A DNA stretch of 51,609 nt from JAGPUQ01 sp050179115 (GCA_050179115.1 JBFXFL010000017.1:1-51609), one strand, 5' to 3'. Counted from the first letter of the stretch, positions 19,785 to 28,703 are shown. Notes: generated by a model from the sequence alone, not told the origin. Made by a program: numbers and translations.

Positions 19785-20225
19785 TCAGCGCTGCGGCAAT
19801 TCCAGGGTGAGCGCCGCCGGAACCCGCGGGCCTTCGTCGGTGGCGATGCTGATGGTGACATCCACCAGATGGCGGCCGGCTGCGTCCCGATAGCGCTTGG
19901 TCACCAGACCCTCGCCGTACATGGTGTCGCCAGCGTAGATCGAGGCCCGCATCTGCATCTGGCGCTTGCGGATGAAGGTGCGGGGGCCGGCCCAGTCCGT
20001 CGCGACGCGGTCGATGAAACCCTCGATCGCCATGGTGTTGAGGTAGATATTGCGCTGGCCCTGGGCGCGCGCGTACTCGGGGTCGTGATGGCCGGGAAAA
20101 TAATCGTTGGTGGCCGCCGCGTTCAAGATCACCTTGGCGAAGGGCACGTGCATGGTCACCTTCGGCAGCACTTCGCCTTCGCTGACGTCGTTCCAATATT
20201 TCTGATCCTGCTTCAGCTCTGCCAT
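19785..20225 (-). CDS. MaoC-like enoyl-CoA hydratase subunit with intact active site (ChsH1-like)
   Basis: The 146-residue hot-dog-fold protein would hydrate the double bond made by the adjacent acyl-CoA dehydrogenase. NDYFPGHHDPEYA (residues 40-52) supplies the MaoC catalytic pair, Asp41 and His46 or His47. It starts 2 bp after the stop of the next MaoC-like gene. Actinobacterial ChsH1 is of similar small size and brings the catalytic residues to a heterodimer with ChsH2; the pairing here with a degenerate partner suggests the same arrangement. Substrate inferred, not shown. Confidence 0.82.
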   Translation of the reverse strand: MAELKQDQKYWNDVSEGEVLPKVTMHVPFAKVILNAAATNDYFPGHHDPEYARAQGQRNIYLNTMAIEGFIDRVATDWAGPRTFIRKRQMQMRASIYAGDTMYGEGLVTKRYRDAAGRHLVDVTISIATDEGPRVPAALTLELPQR

Positions 20226-20227
20226 GA

Positions 20228-20761
20228 CTATGCCTCGTGGGTCCGGTAGCGGAACAACTGGTTGGTCTGCAAGGCCACCCGCTCACCCTCCTGGTTGAGG
20301 AATTCGGCTTCGGTGGTGAGGAAATGGCCGATTCCGAGCCGCGTGTCCTTCTCTTCGGAAATCTGCACCAGACGGTCCTGCACGCTGACCCGATCGCCCA
20401 GATACAGGTGGCGGTCGAACTCGGTGCTGGTGGCCACGTTGATCAGGGTATCCCCCGGCAGTGGTACCCGCAGCGCCATGATGTAGTGCTTGCGTTCCCT
20501 GGTCGGATGCCACTGCAACGCCATGCACCAGGACAACAGCAGTCCCGGCGGCGCGACGATGCCACCCCAGTGCCGGCGCGCGTAGTTTTCGTCCCAGTAG
20601 CTGGGGTTCGCGTCCTCCACCAGCGCGCAGTAGACCTTGATCGCCTCCCAGGTGACGGAAAACTCCGCGACGGTTTTTTCGCCGGCCTGGCCGACCAGTT
20701 TCAGGGCATCGGCATAGGTGCCGAACGTCAGTGGAAAGGGTGCTTGAGCCAGGGTGGCCAT
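20228..20761 (-). CDS. MaoC-like hydratase subunit with degenerate active site (ChsH2 N-terminal-like)
   Basis: The 177-residue protein has the MaoC/FAS1-like dehydratase fold, but the active-site stretch reads EDANPSYWDENYA: Asp50 and the Asn-Pro are kept while the catalytic His is Tyr55. GGIVAPPGLLLSW follows, as in FAS1-like N-terminal hydratase domains. Alone it should be inactive; it probably shapes the substrate tunnel for the intact subunit encoded 2 bp downstream. AGGAGG stands 11 bases before the ATG. Together with the separate DUF35 gene upstream (139 residues) its length equals that of the fused actinobacterial ChsH2. Confidence 0.8.
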   Translation of the reverse strand: MATLAQAPFPLTFGTYADALKLVGQAGEKTVAEFSVTWEAIKVYCALVEDANPSYWDENYARRHWGGIVAPPGLLLSWCMALQWHPTRERKHYIMALRVPLPGDTLINVATSTEFDRHLYLGDRVSVQDRLVQISEEKDTRLGIGHFLTTEAEFLNQEGERVALQTNQLFRYRTHEA

Positions 20762-20777
20762 CGCCGGAATTGCCTCC

Positions 20778-21197
20778 TCAGGAGCGAACGGGTTGGAATT
20801 GCGGGATTTTCATCTCGCCACGATCTTCGAAAGTGACCTCGACCGGCATGCCGACGCGCACGGTGTCTGGGTCGCAGTGGAGCACGTTGGCCATCATGCG
20901 CGGACCTTCGGCCAGCTCGATGACGGCGAGCACATAGGGCACATCGCCGCGATACGCGGGAAACGGCGCCTGATGCACGACAGAGAAACTGTAGACGACA
21001 CCGCGGCCACTGGCATTGATCCAGTCGAGCTCCTGGCCGAGGCACTGGGGACACCAGACGCGGGGATAGAAAAATACCTTGTCGCAGGCCTTGCAATGGG
21101 GCAGTACGAATTGCTCGCGGGTCGCGCTCTGCCAGTAGTGCGCGGCGCCCGGCGTCATCTTCGGCAGCGGCTTGGCGGGAATCGTCGGGTCATTCAT
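20778..21197 (-). CDS. DUF35 zinc-ribbon/OB-fold protein
   Basis: The 139-residue protein is a stand-alone DUF35: an N-terminal helix, a rubredoxin-like zinc ribbon (Cys35-x2-Cys38 and Cys49-x2-Cys52 in CKACDKVFFYPRVWCPQC) and an OB-fold (about 60-135). DUF35 proteins bind thiolase-fold enzymes and gate their acyl-CoA site; in steroid degradation the DUF35 half of ChsH2 activates the aldolase Ltp2. The gene lies 12 bp after the thiolase-fold gene and 16 bp before the degenerate MaoC gene, so all are one operon. GAGGG overlaps the preceding stop and serves as ribosome site. Confidence 0.88.
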   Translation of the reverse strand: MNDPTIPAKPLPKMTPGAAHYWQSATREQFVLPHCKACDKVFFYPRVWCPQCLGQELDWINASGRGVVYSFSVVHQAPFPAYRGDVPYVLAVIELAEGPRMMANVLHCDPDTVRVGMPVEVTFEDRGEMKIPQFQPVRS

Positions 21198-21209
21198 GGC
21201 GGTGATCCC

Positions 21210-22382
21210 TCAGGACTGGCGGCCGAGAATCAGGGTGGAATGTTCGCTCATCATGCCGCCGTAGGAGTGCACGACGCCGATGTCGGCGCGCGGCAACTGG
21301 CGGTCGCCGGCGATGCCCATGACCTGACGGGCTCCTTCGACGATCATCGACAACCCCGAGGAGTCACCGGTATGGCCGAACGACAGCAGGCCGCCGTAGG
21401 TGTTGACCGGAAAATCGCCGCCGGGCCGCGTCGCACCGGATGCGAAGAAGGCGCCACCCTGGCCGCGCGGGCAGAGTCCGAGCTCCTCCATGAACACCAG
21501 CGGGTTGACGCTGAAGGCATCGTAGATCTGCGCAAACTGCATATCGCCCGGCCCGAGCCCGGCGCGCTCGTAGGCCATACGCCCTGCCCGTCCGCAGCCG
21601 ATATCCATGAGATCGGCGGCCTGGTGAATGTTGCGATGGCTGTGGTATTCGCCCATTCCCAGCAGGTAGGCAGGCTGGCGCGTGATGCGCTTGGCGATGG
21701 TTTCGTTGGCGACCAGAATGGCAGCGCCGCCTTCGAGCGGGATGGAACAATCGTAGAGATGAAAGGGCGTGGCGATGGGACGCGACGCCCGCACCTTGGC
21801 CACGGTCAGGGGCTCGGTGCCGTAGGTCGCCGCCTGCGGATTGCGCAGCGCCCATTCCCGCGACGACACCGCGACTTCGGCGAAGTGCTCCGCCGTGGTG
21901 CCGAATTCGTGCATGTGGCGGGTGGCTACCTGGGCGTAGATCGCCGGGATGAACGTACCGTAGGGAAACTCGAAGGCTTCGTGACTCACCATGCGCGCCA
22001 TCAGCTCGGCGCCGCCGGTGCTTACCTTGGGAAACTTGCCGGCGCCGATGCAGAGCACAGCGTCGGCCAGCCCCTGGCGGATCGCCACCGCCGCCCGTTG
22101 CACCATGTAGCCGTAGGTGGCGCCGCCGGCGTTCATGGTGTCGCCGTAGAGGGGATGGATGCCCAGTTCTTCGTAGAGCTGTTCGTGGACGAAGATATCG
22201 GCATTGCCGCCACCGGCCATGCCTGCGGGGCAGGCGAGCAAACCCTGGATGTCCCCGGGTTTCAGGTGCCACTCCGCGAGCAACTGGCGCACCACTTCGA
22301 TGTAGAGAGCGTGACCGTCCTTATCGGGATAACGGCCGGGTTTCATTTCCGATACCGCTGCTATGGCAACTGCGCCCGCCAT
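21210..22382 (-). CDS. Thiolase-fold protein lacking the nucleophilic Cys (Ltp2-like, probable aldolase)
   Basis: The 390-residue protein has the SCP2-type thiolase fold, but the acyl-enzyme Cys site reads Asn84-Ala-Gly-Gly in DTMNAGGATYGY, and the second Cys of the C-terminal CxG motif is replaced in HSYGGMM (Tyr374). His337 of FGHTGDSSG is kept, and a Tyr occurs in QIYDAFSVNP (Tyr287). Loss of both Cys with retained fold is what is seen in Ltp2-type retro-aldolases, which cleave 3-hydroxyacyl-CoA side chains and need a DUF35 partner; that partner is the next gene. A true thiolase activity is unlikely. It heads the operon, with GAGGGGGGATC before the ATG. Confidence 0.85.
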   Translation of the reverse strand: MAGAVAIAAVSEMKPGRYPDKDGHALYIEVVRQLLAEWHLKPGDIQGLLACPAGMAGGGNADIFVHEQLYEELGIHPLYGDTMNAGGATYGYMVQRAAVAIRQGLADAVLCIGAGKFPKVSTGGAELMARMVSHEAFEFPYGTFIPAIYAQVATRHMHEFGTTAEHFAEVAVSSREWALRNPQAATYGTEPLTVAKVRASRPIATPFHLYDCSIPLEGGAAILVANETIAKRITRQPAYLLGMGEYHSHRNIHQAADLMDIGCGRAGRMAYERAGLGPGDMQFAQIYDAFSVNPLVFMEELGLCPRGQGGAFFASGATRPGGDFPVNTYGGLLSFGHTGDSSGLSMIVEGARQVMGIAGDRQLPRADIGVVHSYGGMMSEHSTLILGRQS

Positions 22383-22536
22383 GATCCCCCCTCGTCACCT
22401 GGTGAAATGCGCCGCCTTTTTTTGGCTGGCCAGGCTGCGGTCGCGGACGATACCACGCGCACCCGGACTCGATCAGCGGCCGGGCAAGGCTGCGCGCGAC
22501 TCACGGGTTCTCGCTGCTCCACCGCGATGGGGGCGC

Positions 22537-23721
22537 TCAGATCACCCGGCGCGCCCGCAGCGCGGCGATGTCTTCGGGGCTGTAGCCGATTTCCGCCATG
22601 ATGGCGTCGGTGTGTTCGCCCAGCGTCGGGGGTCGGCGCGTGATGCGCCCCGGCGTTTCGGAAAGAACCACGGGCGTACCCACTACCGGCGCCGGCTTGG
22701 GCAGCCCCGGATAATCGATCGGGTTCAGGATGCCCATCGCCTGCACATGGGGGTCGTCGTGGGCCTGCTGGGGCGACAGCACCGGCCCGGCGGGAACCCG
22801 CGCTTCTTCCAGCGCCAGCAGGGCTTCGGCTGTGGTGCGCTCGGCGCACCAGGCGCCGGCGCGATCGCTGATGAGCTGACTGTTGCGGCCGCGCTCGGCA
22901 TCGGTGGCAAAGCGGGCATCGCCGATCCAGTCATCGGCGCCCACCAGTCGCGCCCAGCGCTCGAACAGGGGCTGGCCCACCACCTGGATGATGATGGCGC
23001 CATCGCGGGTCTTGAAAATATCCGCCGGCGCGGCGTTCTGCGCCCGGTTGCCGGTGCCGACCCGATCCACGCCGAGCAGGAGCTGCTCGATCATCGCGCC
23101 ATTGGCATACGCGAGCGCGGTGCGCAGCAGTGCGCCCTCGACGATCTGGCCGCGTCCGGTTTTCTGGCGCGCAATCAGCGCCGCGAGGGTCCCGAGCGCC
23201 GCCGAAGTGGCGGTGCCGTAATCGGCATAGGGAGCGAAGGACTTCATCGGCTGGCCGGGAAAGCCGCCGATGTAGCTCGCCCCCGACATGACCTGGGCGA
23301 TGCCGTCGAAACCCACCCGTTCGCTGTAGGGACCGACGGACCCGAAGGTCGAGATCATGGTGAGGATGATGTCTTCCTTGATGGCCGTGAGGGACTCGTA
23401 GTCGATGCCCATTTCCACCAGCGTCGGGTGCGGCAGATTGGCCACCACCACGTCGGCGGTACGGACTAGGCGCTTCACCACCTCGCGGCCTTCCGGCTTG
23501 GTGGGATTGAGCGTCATGCCGCGCTTGTTGCAGTTCATCTGGAAAAACAGCGCGCCCTGCCCATCGTCGGTCACCGGCGTGGTGTAGCGGTCTTCGCTGC
23601 CGCCCAGCTTTTCGATGCGAATGACGTCGGCACCAAAATGCGCGAGCAATTCGGCGCAGTAGGGTCCGGCGATGTAGCGCCCGAAATCCAGTACCCGTAT
23701 GCCTTCCAGTACAGCCGTCAT
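22537..23721 (-). CDS. Family III (CaiB/BaiF) CoA-transferase
   Basis: The 394-residue protein has the interlaced family III fold: N-terminal VLEGIRVLDFGRYIAGPYCAELLAHFGADVIRIEK, CNKRGMTLNPTKPEGREV, and catalytic Asp167 in APYADYGTA. The His of the alpha-methylacyl-CoA racemase branch (GHD motif) is absent (VGFDG), which favours CoA transfer over racemisation. It would activate a carboxylic acid by taking CoA from another thioester. The gene precedes the thiolase/DUF35/MaoC/ACAD operon on the same strand with a 154-bp gap, so it may supply that pathway's first CoA ester. Substrate unknown. Confidence 0.9.
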   Translation of the reverse strand: MTAVLEGIRVLDFGRYIAGPYCAELLAHFGADVIRIEKLGGSEDRYTTPVTDDGQGALFFQMNCNKRGMTLNPTKPEGREVVKRLVRTADVVVANLPHPTLVEMGIDYESLTAIKEDIILTMISTFGSVGPYSERVGFDGIAQVMSGASYIGGFPGQPMKSFAPYADYGTATSAALGTLAALIARQKTGRGQIVEGALLRTALAYANGAMIEQLLLGVDRVGTGNRAQNAAPADIFKTRDGAIIIQVVGQPLFERWARLVGADDWIGDARFATDAERGRNSQLISDRAGAWCAERTTAEALLALEEARVPAGPVLSPQQAHDDPHVQAMGILNPIDYPGLPKPAPVVGTPVVLSETPGRITRRPPTLGEHTDAIMAEIGYSPEDIAALRARRVI

Positions 23722-23784
23722 GGCGCGCCACCCCGATCAATGGTCAGGGCGCGAGTATAAGACGTAGCGGCGGGAGCCAGCGCC

Positions 23785-23817
23785 ATTGCCCGTGCAGCCG
23801 TGCGCCGCACGGGCAAT
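23785..23817 (-). terminator. Hairpin between nfuA and the CoA-transferase gene
   Basis: A perfect 11-bp inverted repeat, ATTGCCCGTGC / GCACGGGCAAT, 24 bp after the nfuA stop. No T run follows on either strand, so it is a weak or Rho-assisted terminator or an mRNA-stabilising hairpin. Confidence 0.55.
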
Positions 23818-23841
23818 CGCCGGAGACAATTGCCGGAGGGA

Positions 23842-24426
23842 TTACTTGTAGAACGCGCGGCTGGTATCGGAGTGATCGGTAACGTCGCGGACGCCAGCCA
23901 ACTCCGGAATTCTGGACATCAGGGTTTTCTCGACGCCTTCCTTGAGTGTGACATCGACCATGCCGCAACCCTGGCAGCCGCCGCCAAACTGGAGCACGGC
24001 GACGTTATCGACGATGTCCTCCAGACTCACCTGACCGCCGTGGGCGGCGAGTCCGGGATTGACCTCGTTGTAGAGCACATAGTTGATCTTGTCTTCGAGG
24101 GGACTGTCGTCGCCGATGCGCGGCATCCGCGAGTTGGGTGCGCGGATCGTCAGCTGGCCGCCCATGCGGTCTTCGGCGTAATCGACCTTGGCGTCTTCGA
24201 GGAAGGGCAAGCTGCGCTTTTCGACATATGCGAGCAAGCCATCCAGTGCCAGGATCTGATCGTCCGGCTGTTCCTCGCCGGGGCGGCAATAGGCGATGCA
24301 GGTCTCCGCCTTGGGGGTGCCGGGATCGGCGACGAACAGACGAATCGCGATGCCTTCGCAGTTCTGCTTGGCGAGCAAACCGGCGAGGTAGGTCTGTGCC
24401 GGGGGGGTGATTTCGATCTGGGCCAT
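23842..24426 (-). CDS. nfuA: Fe-S cluster carrier NfuA
   Basis: NfuA (194 residues) receives a 4Fe-4S cluster from the Isc machinery and delivers it to apo-proteins. The N-terminal part is a degenerate A-type domain (ITPPAQTYLAGLLA through GGQLTIRAPN); the C-terminal Nfu domain has the ligands Cys151 and Cys154 in GGGCQGCGMVDVTL. Length and order match E. coli and Pseudomonas NfuA. The start is the ATG at 24426 with GGAG upstream; 12 further open codons are dismissed. Divergent from metH, with 160 bp shared between them. Confidence 0.96.
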   Translation of the reverse strand: MAQIEITPPAQTYLAGLLAKQNCEGIAIRLFVADPGTPKAETCIAYCRPGEEQPDDQILALDGLLAYVEKRSLPFLEDAKVDYAEDRMGGQLTIRAPNSRMPRIGDDSPLEDKINYVLYNEVNPGLAAHGGQVSLEDIVDNVAVLQFGGGCQGCGMVDVTLKEGVEKTLMSRIPELAGVRDVTDHSDTSRAFYK

Positions 24427-24586
24427 GCCGGTACTCCGCAGCAGCTCTGGTCGAGCTACCAAATTGGTAATCTACTCTAACAGAAGCGGGCAGCCAGGCT
24501 CAACGCATCCGTCTGCCGCGGGCGCGCGACCCGGGAATGGAAGCCGTTTTTGCTACACTGCGCGCCCCCAATTCCGATCGCGACTC

Positions 24587-27500
24587 ATGCCAGCAGACCG
24601 CAGCCAACGCATCTCGGCCCTGCACAGTGCGGCGCGGGAACGCATCCTGATGCTCGACGGCGCCATGGGCACCATGATCCAGCAGCACCGGCTGCAAGAG
24701 GCCGATTTTCGCGGCGAGCGCTTCGCCGACTGGCCGCAACCGCTCGGCGGCAACAACGATCTGCTGGTGCTGACGCAGCCCGCCATCATCCGTGCCATCC
24801 ACTGGGCCTATCTCGAGGCCGGCGCGGACATCATCGAGACCAACACCTTCAATTCCACCGCGCCGTCCCAGGCCGACTACGGCGCACAGGCCCTGGTGCC
24901 CGAACTGAATCTGGCGGCTGCACGCATCGCCCGGGAAGCCGCCGATGCCATGACGGCGCAGACGCCCGAGCGTCCCCGCTGGGTGGCCGGCGTGCTCGGC
25001 CCCACCAGCCGCACCGCGTCCATATCGCCCGACGTGAACGACCCGGCCGCGCGCAACACCAGTTTCGATGAGCTCGCCGAGGCCTACCGCGAGGCGACCC
25101 GGGCGCTGATCGAAGGCGGTGTCGACATCATCATGATCGAGACCGTCTTCGATACGCTGAACGCGAAGGCTGCAATCTTCGCGGTGGGCGATGTGTATCG
25201 CGAGCTCGACGTCGAGTTGCCGCTGATGATCTCGGGCACCATCACCGACGCCAGCGGCCGCACCCTGTCGGGCCAGACCGCCGAAGCCTTCTGGATCAGC
25301 GTCGCCCACGCGCGACCCTTCGCGATCGGCCTCAACTGTGCGCTCGGCGCGCGACAGCTGCGGCCCCATGTGGAAGCGCTGGCCAAGCTCTGTCCCACGC
25401 TGGTATCGGCGCATCCCAATGCCGGGTTGCCCAACGCCTTTGGCGAATACGACGAAACCGCGGCGGAAACCGCCGCCATCCTCGCCGAGTTCGCGCAAAG
25501 CGGCCTGATCAATATCGTCGGCGGCTGCTGCGGCACCACGCCCGGGCATATCCGCGCCATTGCCGATGCGGTGACCCGCCTGCCGCCCCGGCTCGTGCCG
25601 GCGCCCAGGAACGCCTGTTATCTGGCGGGGCTCGAACCCTTCGTGATCGACGCAGATTCGCTGTTCGTCAATGTGGGCGAGCGCTGCAACATCACCGGCT
25701 CGGCGCGCTTCAAGCGCCTGATCACCACCGGGGACTACACGGCCGCGCTCGCCGTGGCGCTCGATCAGGTCGAAAACGGCGCCCAGATCATCGACATCAA
25801 CATGGACGAGGGCATGCTGGATTCGGTCGCCGCGATGTCGACCTTCCTGCGCCTGATCGCGTCGGAGCCCGATATTTCCCGGGTGCCGATCATGGTGGAC
25901 TCATCCAAGTGGGAGGTGATCGAGGCCGGGCTCAAGCAGATCCAGGGCAAGCCTCTGGTCAATTCCATCAGCCTCAAGGAGGGCGAGGCAGCCTTCATTC
26001 GCCAGGCCCAGCTCTGCCAGCGCCTGGGTGCGGCGGTGGTAGTGATGGCCTTCGACGAGGACGGCCAGGCCGATACCCTGGAGCGCCGTATCGCCATCTG
26101 CACGCGCTGCCACGAGATTCTGGTGGGTCGTCTCGGCTTTTCACCCCACGACATCGTGTTCGATCCCAATGTGTTCGCGGTGGCGACGGGGCTTGAGGAA
26201 CACAACCACTATGCGGTGGATTTCATCGAGGCGGCGCGCTGGGTCCGCGCCAACCTGCCCGGCTGCGGGGTCTCCGGCGGTGTCAGCAACGTCTCGTTTT
26301 CCTTTCGCGGCAACGACCCGGTGCGGGAGGCGATCCACTCGGTGTTTCTCTACCACGCCATCGCCGCCGGAATGACCATGGGGATCGTCAATGCCGGCCA
26401 GCTCGCGGTTTACGATGATCTCCCCGCCGAACTGCGCGATGCCGTCGAAGACGTGATTCTCGACCGCAACCCGCGCGGCACCGAAAACCTGCTCGCCATC
26501 GCGCAGAAATACCGCGGCGACGGCAGTGCGCCCGAAGCCCGCGAAGACCCGGCCTGGCGCGAATGGCCCGTCAACCGGCGGCTCGAACACGCGCTGGTCA
26601 AGGGCATCACGACCTATATCGAGGAGGACACCGAAGCGGCGCGGCGCGCAGCCGTGCGGCCTCTGGATGTCATCGAAGGTCCCCTCATGGACGGCATGAA
26701 CGTGGTCGGCGACCTGTTCGGCGCCGGCAAGATGTTCCTGCCCCAGGTGGTGAAGTCCGCGCGCGTCATGAAACAGGCGGTGGCCTATTTGCAGCCCTAC
26801 CTGGAAGCCGCCAAATCGGGGGCCGCGCGCGCCAACGGGCGGGTGCTGATGGCGACCGTCAAGGGCGATGTCCACGACATCGGCAAGAACATCGTGGGCG
26901 TGGTGTTGCAGTGCAACAACTACGAGGTGATCGACCTGGGGGTGATGGTGCCCGCCGAGCGGATTCTGGAAACCGCGCGGGAACGCCAGGTGGACATCAT
27001 CGGCCTGTCGGGATTGATCACGCCGTCCCTGGACGAAATGGTCCATGTCGCCTCTGAAATGGAGCGTCAGGGCATGAATCTGCCGCTGCTGATCGGCGGC
27101 GCCACGACCTCCAAGGCCCACACCGCCGTGCGCATCGAGCCGCGCTATCAACGCGGACCCACGGTGTATGTGCCGGATGCCTCGCGCGCGGTCGGCGTGG
27201 TGTCTCAGCTATTGAGCCCCGAACAAAATGCCGACTACTGCGCCGGCATCCGGAGCGACTACATCGAAGTGCGTGAACGCACCGGGGCGCGCCGACCACG
27301 CCCTACCCTGCCCTACGCCAGCGCCGTGGCGCGTGCGCTCCAGTTCGACTGGGCGCACTACCAGCCGCCGCGACCCAGGCAACTCGGCATCCAGGTGTTT
27401 GCGGACTATCCACTCGCGGAGCTGATCGACACCATCGACTGGACGCCCTTTTTCATCACCTGGGATCTGGTCGGCAAGTATCCGAAGATTTTCGACGATG

Positions 27501-28291
27501 CCGTGGTCGGCGCCCAGGCGCGCGAGCTGTTTGCCGACGCCCAGGCGATGCTGGCAAAGCTGATCGCGGATGGTCGCCTCAAGGCCAATGGCGTGATTGG
27601 CCTGTGGCCCGCCAATCGCATCGGCGCCGATGACATCGCCGTCTACGCGGATGAATCCCGCGCGCAGACCCTGGCCATCCTGCACCACATCCGCCAGCAG
27701 TCAGTCCCCAATACCGACGCCGATCCGCTGCTCTCGCTGGCGGACTTCATCGCCCCGCTGGAGAGCGGCGTCACCGACTATATCGGCGCCTTTGCGGTCA
27801 CCACCGGAATCAACGCGGACGCCATCGCCGCCGAATACCAGGCGGCGGGCGACGACTACAACGCCATCATGGTGAAGGCCCTGGCCGATCGCCTGGCCGA
27901 GTCCTTCGCCGAACACCTGCACCGCCGGGTGCGGCGCGAGTTCTGGGGCTATGCGGCCGACGAGGTGCTGGACAACGACGCGCTGATCCGCGAGCAGTAT
28001 CGCGGCATCCGGCCCGCGCCGGGCTATCCGGCGTGTCCGGATCACACGGAAAAGCGCGCGCTGTTCGCGCTGCTCGACGCGCAAAGGAATACCGGCATCG
28101 AGCTCACCGAAAACTGGGCCATGCACCCGGCGGCGGCGGTGAGCGGCTGGTATTTTTCGCATCCCGACGCGCGCTACTTCAACGCGGGCAAGTTGCAGCG
28201 CGATCAGGCCGAGGATCTCGCGCGGCGCAAGGGCATCACGCTGGCGGAGCTTGAGCGGGAACTGAACGCAGTACTGGGCTACGACCCCTGA
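24587..28291 (+). CDS. metH: Cobalamin-dependent methionine synthase
   Basis: MetH moves the methyl group of 5-methyltetrahydrofolate to homocysteine through methylcobalamin. The 1234 residues match the full four-module enzyme: homocysteine domain (zinc ligands Cys251, Cys314, Cys315; GLNCALG and GGCCGTTPGH), folate domain (NVGERCNITGSARFKRLI, about 365-650), cap and B12 domain (His763 of DVHDIGKNIVGVVL as lower cobalt ligand) and the SAM-binding activation domain (GYPACPDHTEKRALF near the C-terminus). The start is ATG 24587; the 60 open codons upstream overlap nfuA and look non-coding. I see no recognisable cobalamin or SAM riboswitch in the 160-bp leader. Confidence 0.97.
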   Translation: MPADRSQRISALHSAARERILMLDGAMGTMIQQHRLQEADFRGERFADWPQPLGGNNDLLVLTQPAIIRAIHWAYLEAGADIIETNTFNSTAPSQADYGAQALVPELNLAAARIAREAADAMTAQTPERPRWVAGVLGPTSRTASISPDVNDPAARNTSFDELAEAYREATRALIEGGVDIIMIETVFDTLNAKAAIFAVGDVYRELDVELPLMISGTITDASGRTLSGQTAEAFWISVAHARPFAIGLNCALGARQLRPHVEALAKLCPTLVSAHPNAGLPNAFGEYDETAAETAAILAEFAQSGLINIVGGCCGTTPGHIRAIADAVTRLPPRLVPAPRNACYLAGLEPFVIDADSLFVNVGERCNITGSARFKRLITTGDYTAALAVALDQVENGAQIIDINMDEGMLDSVAAMSTFLRLIASEPDISRVPIMVDSSKWEVIEAGLKQIQGKPLVNSISLKEGEAAFIRQAQLCQRLGAAVVVMAFDEDGQADTLERRIAICTRCHEILVGRLGFSPHDIVFDPNVFAVATGLEEHNHYAVDFIEAARWVRANLPGCGVSGGVSNVSFSFRGNDPVREAIHSVFLYHAIAAGMTMGIVNAGQLAVYDDLPAELRDAVEDVILDRNPRGTENLLAIAQKYRGDGSAPEAREDPAWREWPVNRRLEHALVKGITTYIEEDTEAARRAAVRPLDVIEGPLMDGMNVVGDLFGAGKMFLPQVVKSARVMKQAVAYLQPYLEAAKSGAARANGRVLMATVKGDVHDIGKNIVGVVLQCNNYEVIDLGVMVPAERILETARERQVDIIGLSGLITPSLDEMVHVASEMERQGMNLPLLIGGATTSKAHTAVRIEPRYQRGPTVYVPDASRAVGVVSQLLSPEQNADYCAGIRSDYIEVRERTGARRPRPTLPYASAVARALQFDWAHYQPPRPRQLGIQVFADYPLAELIDTIDWTPFFITWDLVGKYPKIFDDAVVGAQARELFADAQAMLAKLIADGRLKANGVIGLWPANRIGADDIAVYADESRAQTLAILHHIRQQSVPNTDADPLLSLADFIAPLESGVTDYIGAFAVTTGINADAIAAEYQAAGDDYNAIMVKALADRLAESFAEHLHRRVRREFWGYAADEVLDNDALIREQYRGIRPAPGYPACPDHTEKRALFALLDAQRNTGIELTENWAMHPAAAVSGWYFSHPDARYFNAGKLQRDQAEDLARRKGITLAELERELNAVLGYDP

Positions 28292-28317
28292 TGGGCCGCA
28301 ACTAACGGGAGCACGTC

Positions 28318-28539
28318 ATGACGGATGAACAAAGCGGGCAAGGCGACAAAACCCCGGGAAAACCCGGCTTTTTAAACATCGTCCGCAGCACGCTGGCAGC
28401 GGCCATCGGCGTGCAGAGCAGCAAGAATCGCGAGCGGGATTTCACCCAGGGCAGTCCGCTCGCGTTCATCGCGGCTGGAATTATCTTTACCGTGCTGTTT
28501 ATCCTCACCGTCGTGACGGTGGTGCACCTGGTGCTTTGA
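28318..28539 (+). CDS. DUF2970 small membrane protein
   Basis: The 73-residue protein has a polar N-terminus, the family-like block FLNIVRSTLAAAIGVQSSKNRERDFTQGSP, and one C-terminal membrane span (about 48-72). DUF2970 proteins are common in beta- and gammaproteobacteria and have no known function. A good ribosome site (GGGAGCACGTC) precedes the ATG, 26 bp after the metH stop, so it is probably co-transcribed with metH. Confidence 0.85.
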   Translation: MTDEQSGQGDKTPGKPGFLNIVRSTLAAAIGVQSSKNRERDFTQGSPLAFIAAGIIFTVLFILTVVTVVHLVL

Positions 28540-28589
28540 CGGCGATCTGTCCGCGCCGGTGACGGAAGACCAGCCGAAGCCGTCGACCC

Positions 28590-28703
28590 TCAGCCGCGGC
28601 TGCTGACCCAGAGTACGGCGGCCAACACCGCAATAGTGATGATGGCCAGGGTGGCGATGGCGTCCGCCATGCCGTCACGATCTTTGGGCTGTTCTGTATC
28701 CAT
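28590..28703 (-). CDS. Small single-span membrane protein (37 residues)
   Basis: From an ATG at 28703 with GGAG nine bases upstream, the frame encodes a charged start (MDTEQPKDRDGM) and one hydrophobic helix (AIATLAIITIAVLAAVLWV), ending 20 residues later. It is divergent from the sulfite reductase gene and convergent with the DUF2970 gene. I do not recognise it. The composition and ribosome site look real, but such short frames carry risk of chance. Confidence 0.5.
   Translation of the reverse strand: MDTEQPKDRDGMADAIATLAIITIAVLAAVLWVSSRG

Noticed and set aside
20228..21197. DUF35 and degenerate MaoC as one ChsH2 gene split by a frameshift
   Set aside because: DUF35 is encoded before the MaoC part, opposite to ChsH2, and each gene has its own ribosome site and start.
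22537..23721. Alpha-methylacyl-CoA racemase
   Set aside because: The racemase catalytic His (GHD motif) is absent while the CoA-transferase Asp167 is present.
24427..24586. Cobalamin or SAM riboswitch before metH
   Set aside because: The leader is only 160 bp, shared with divergent nfuA, and shows no B12-box-like or SAM aptamer sequence that I can recognise.
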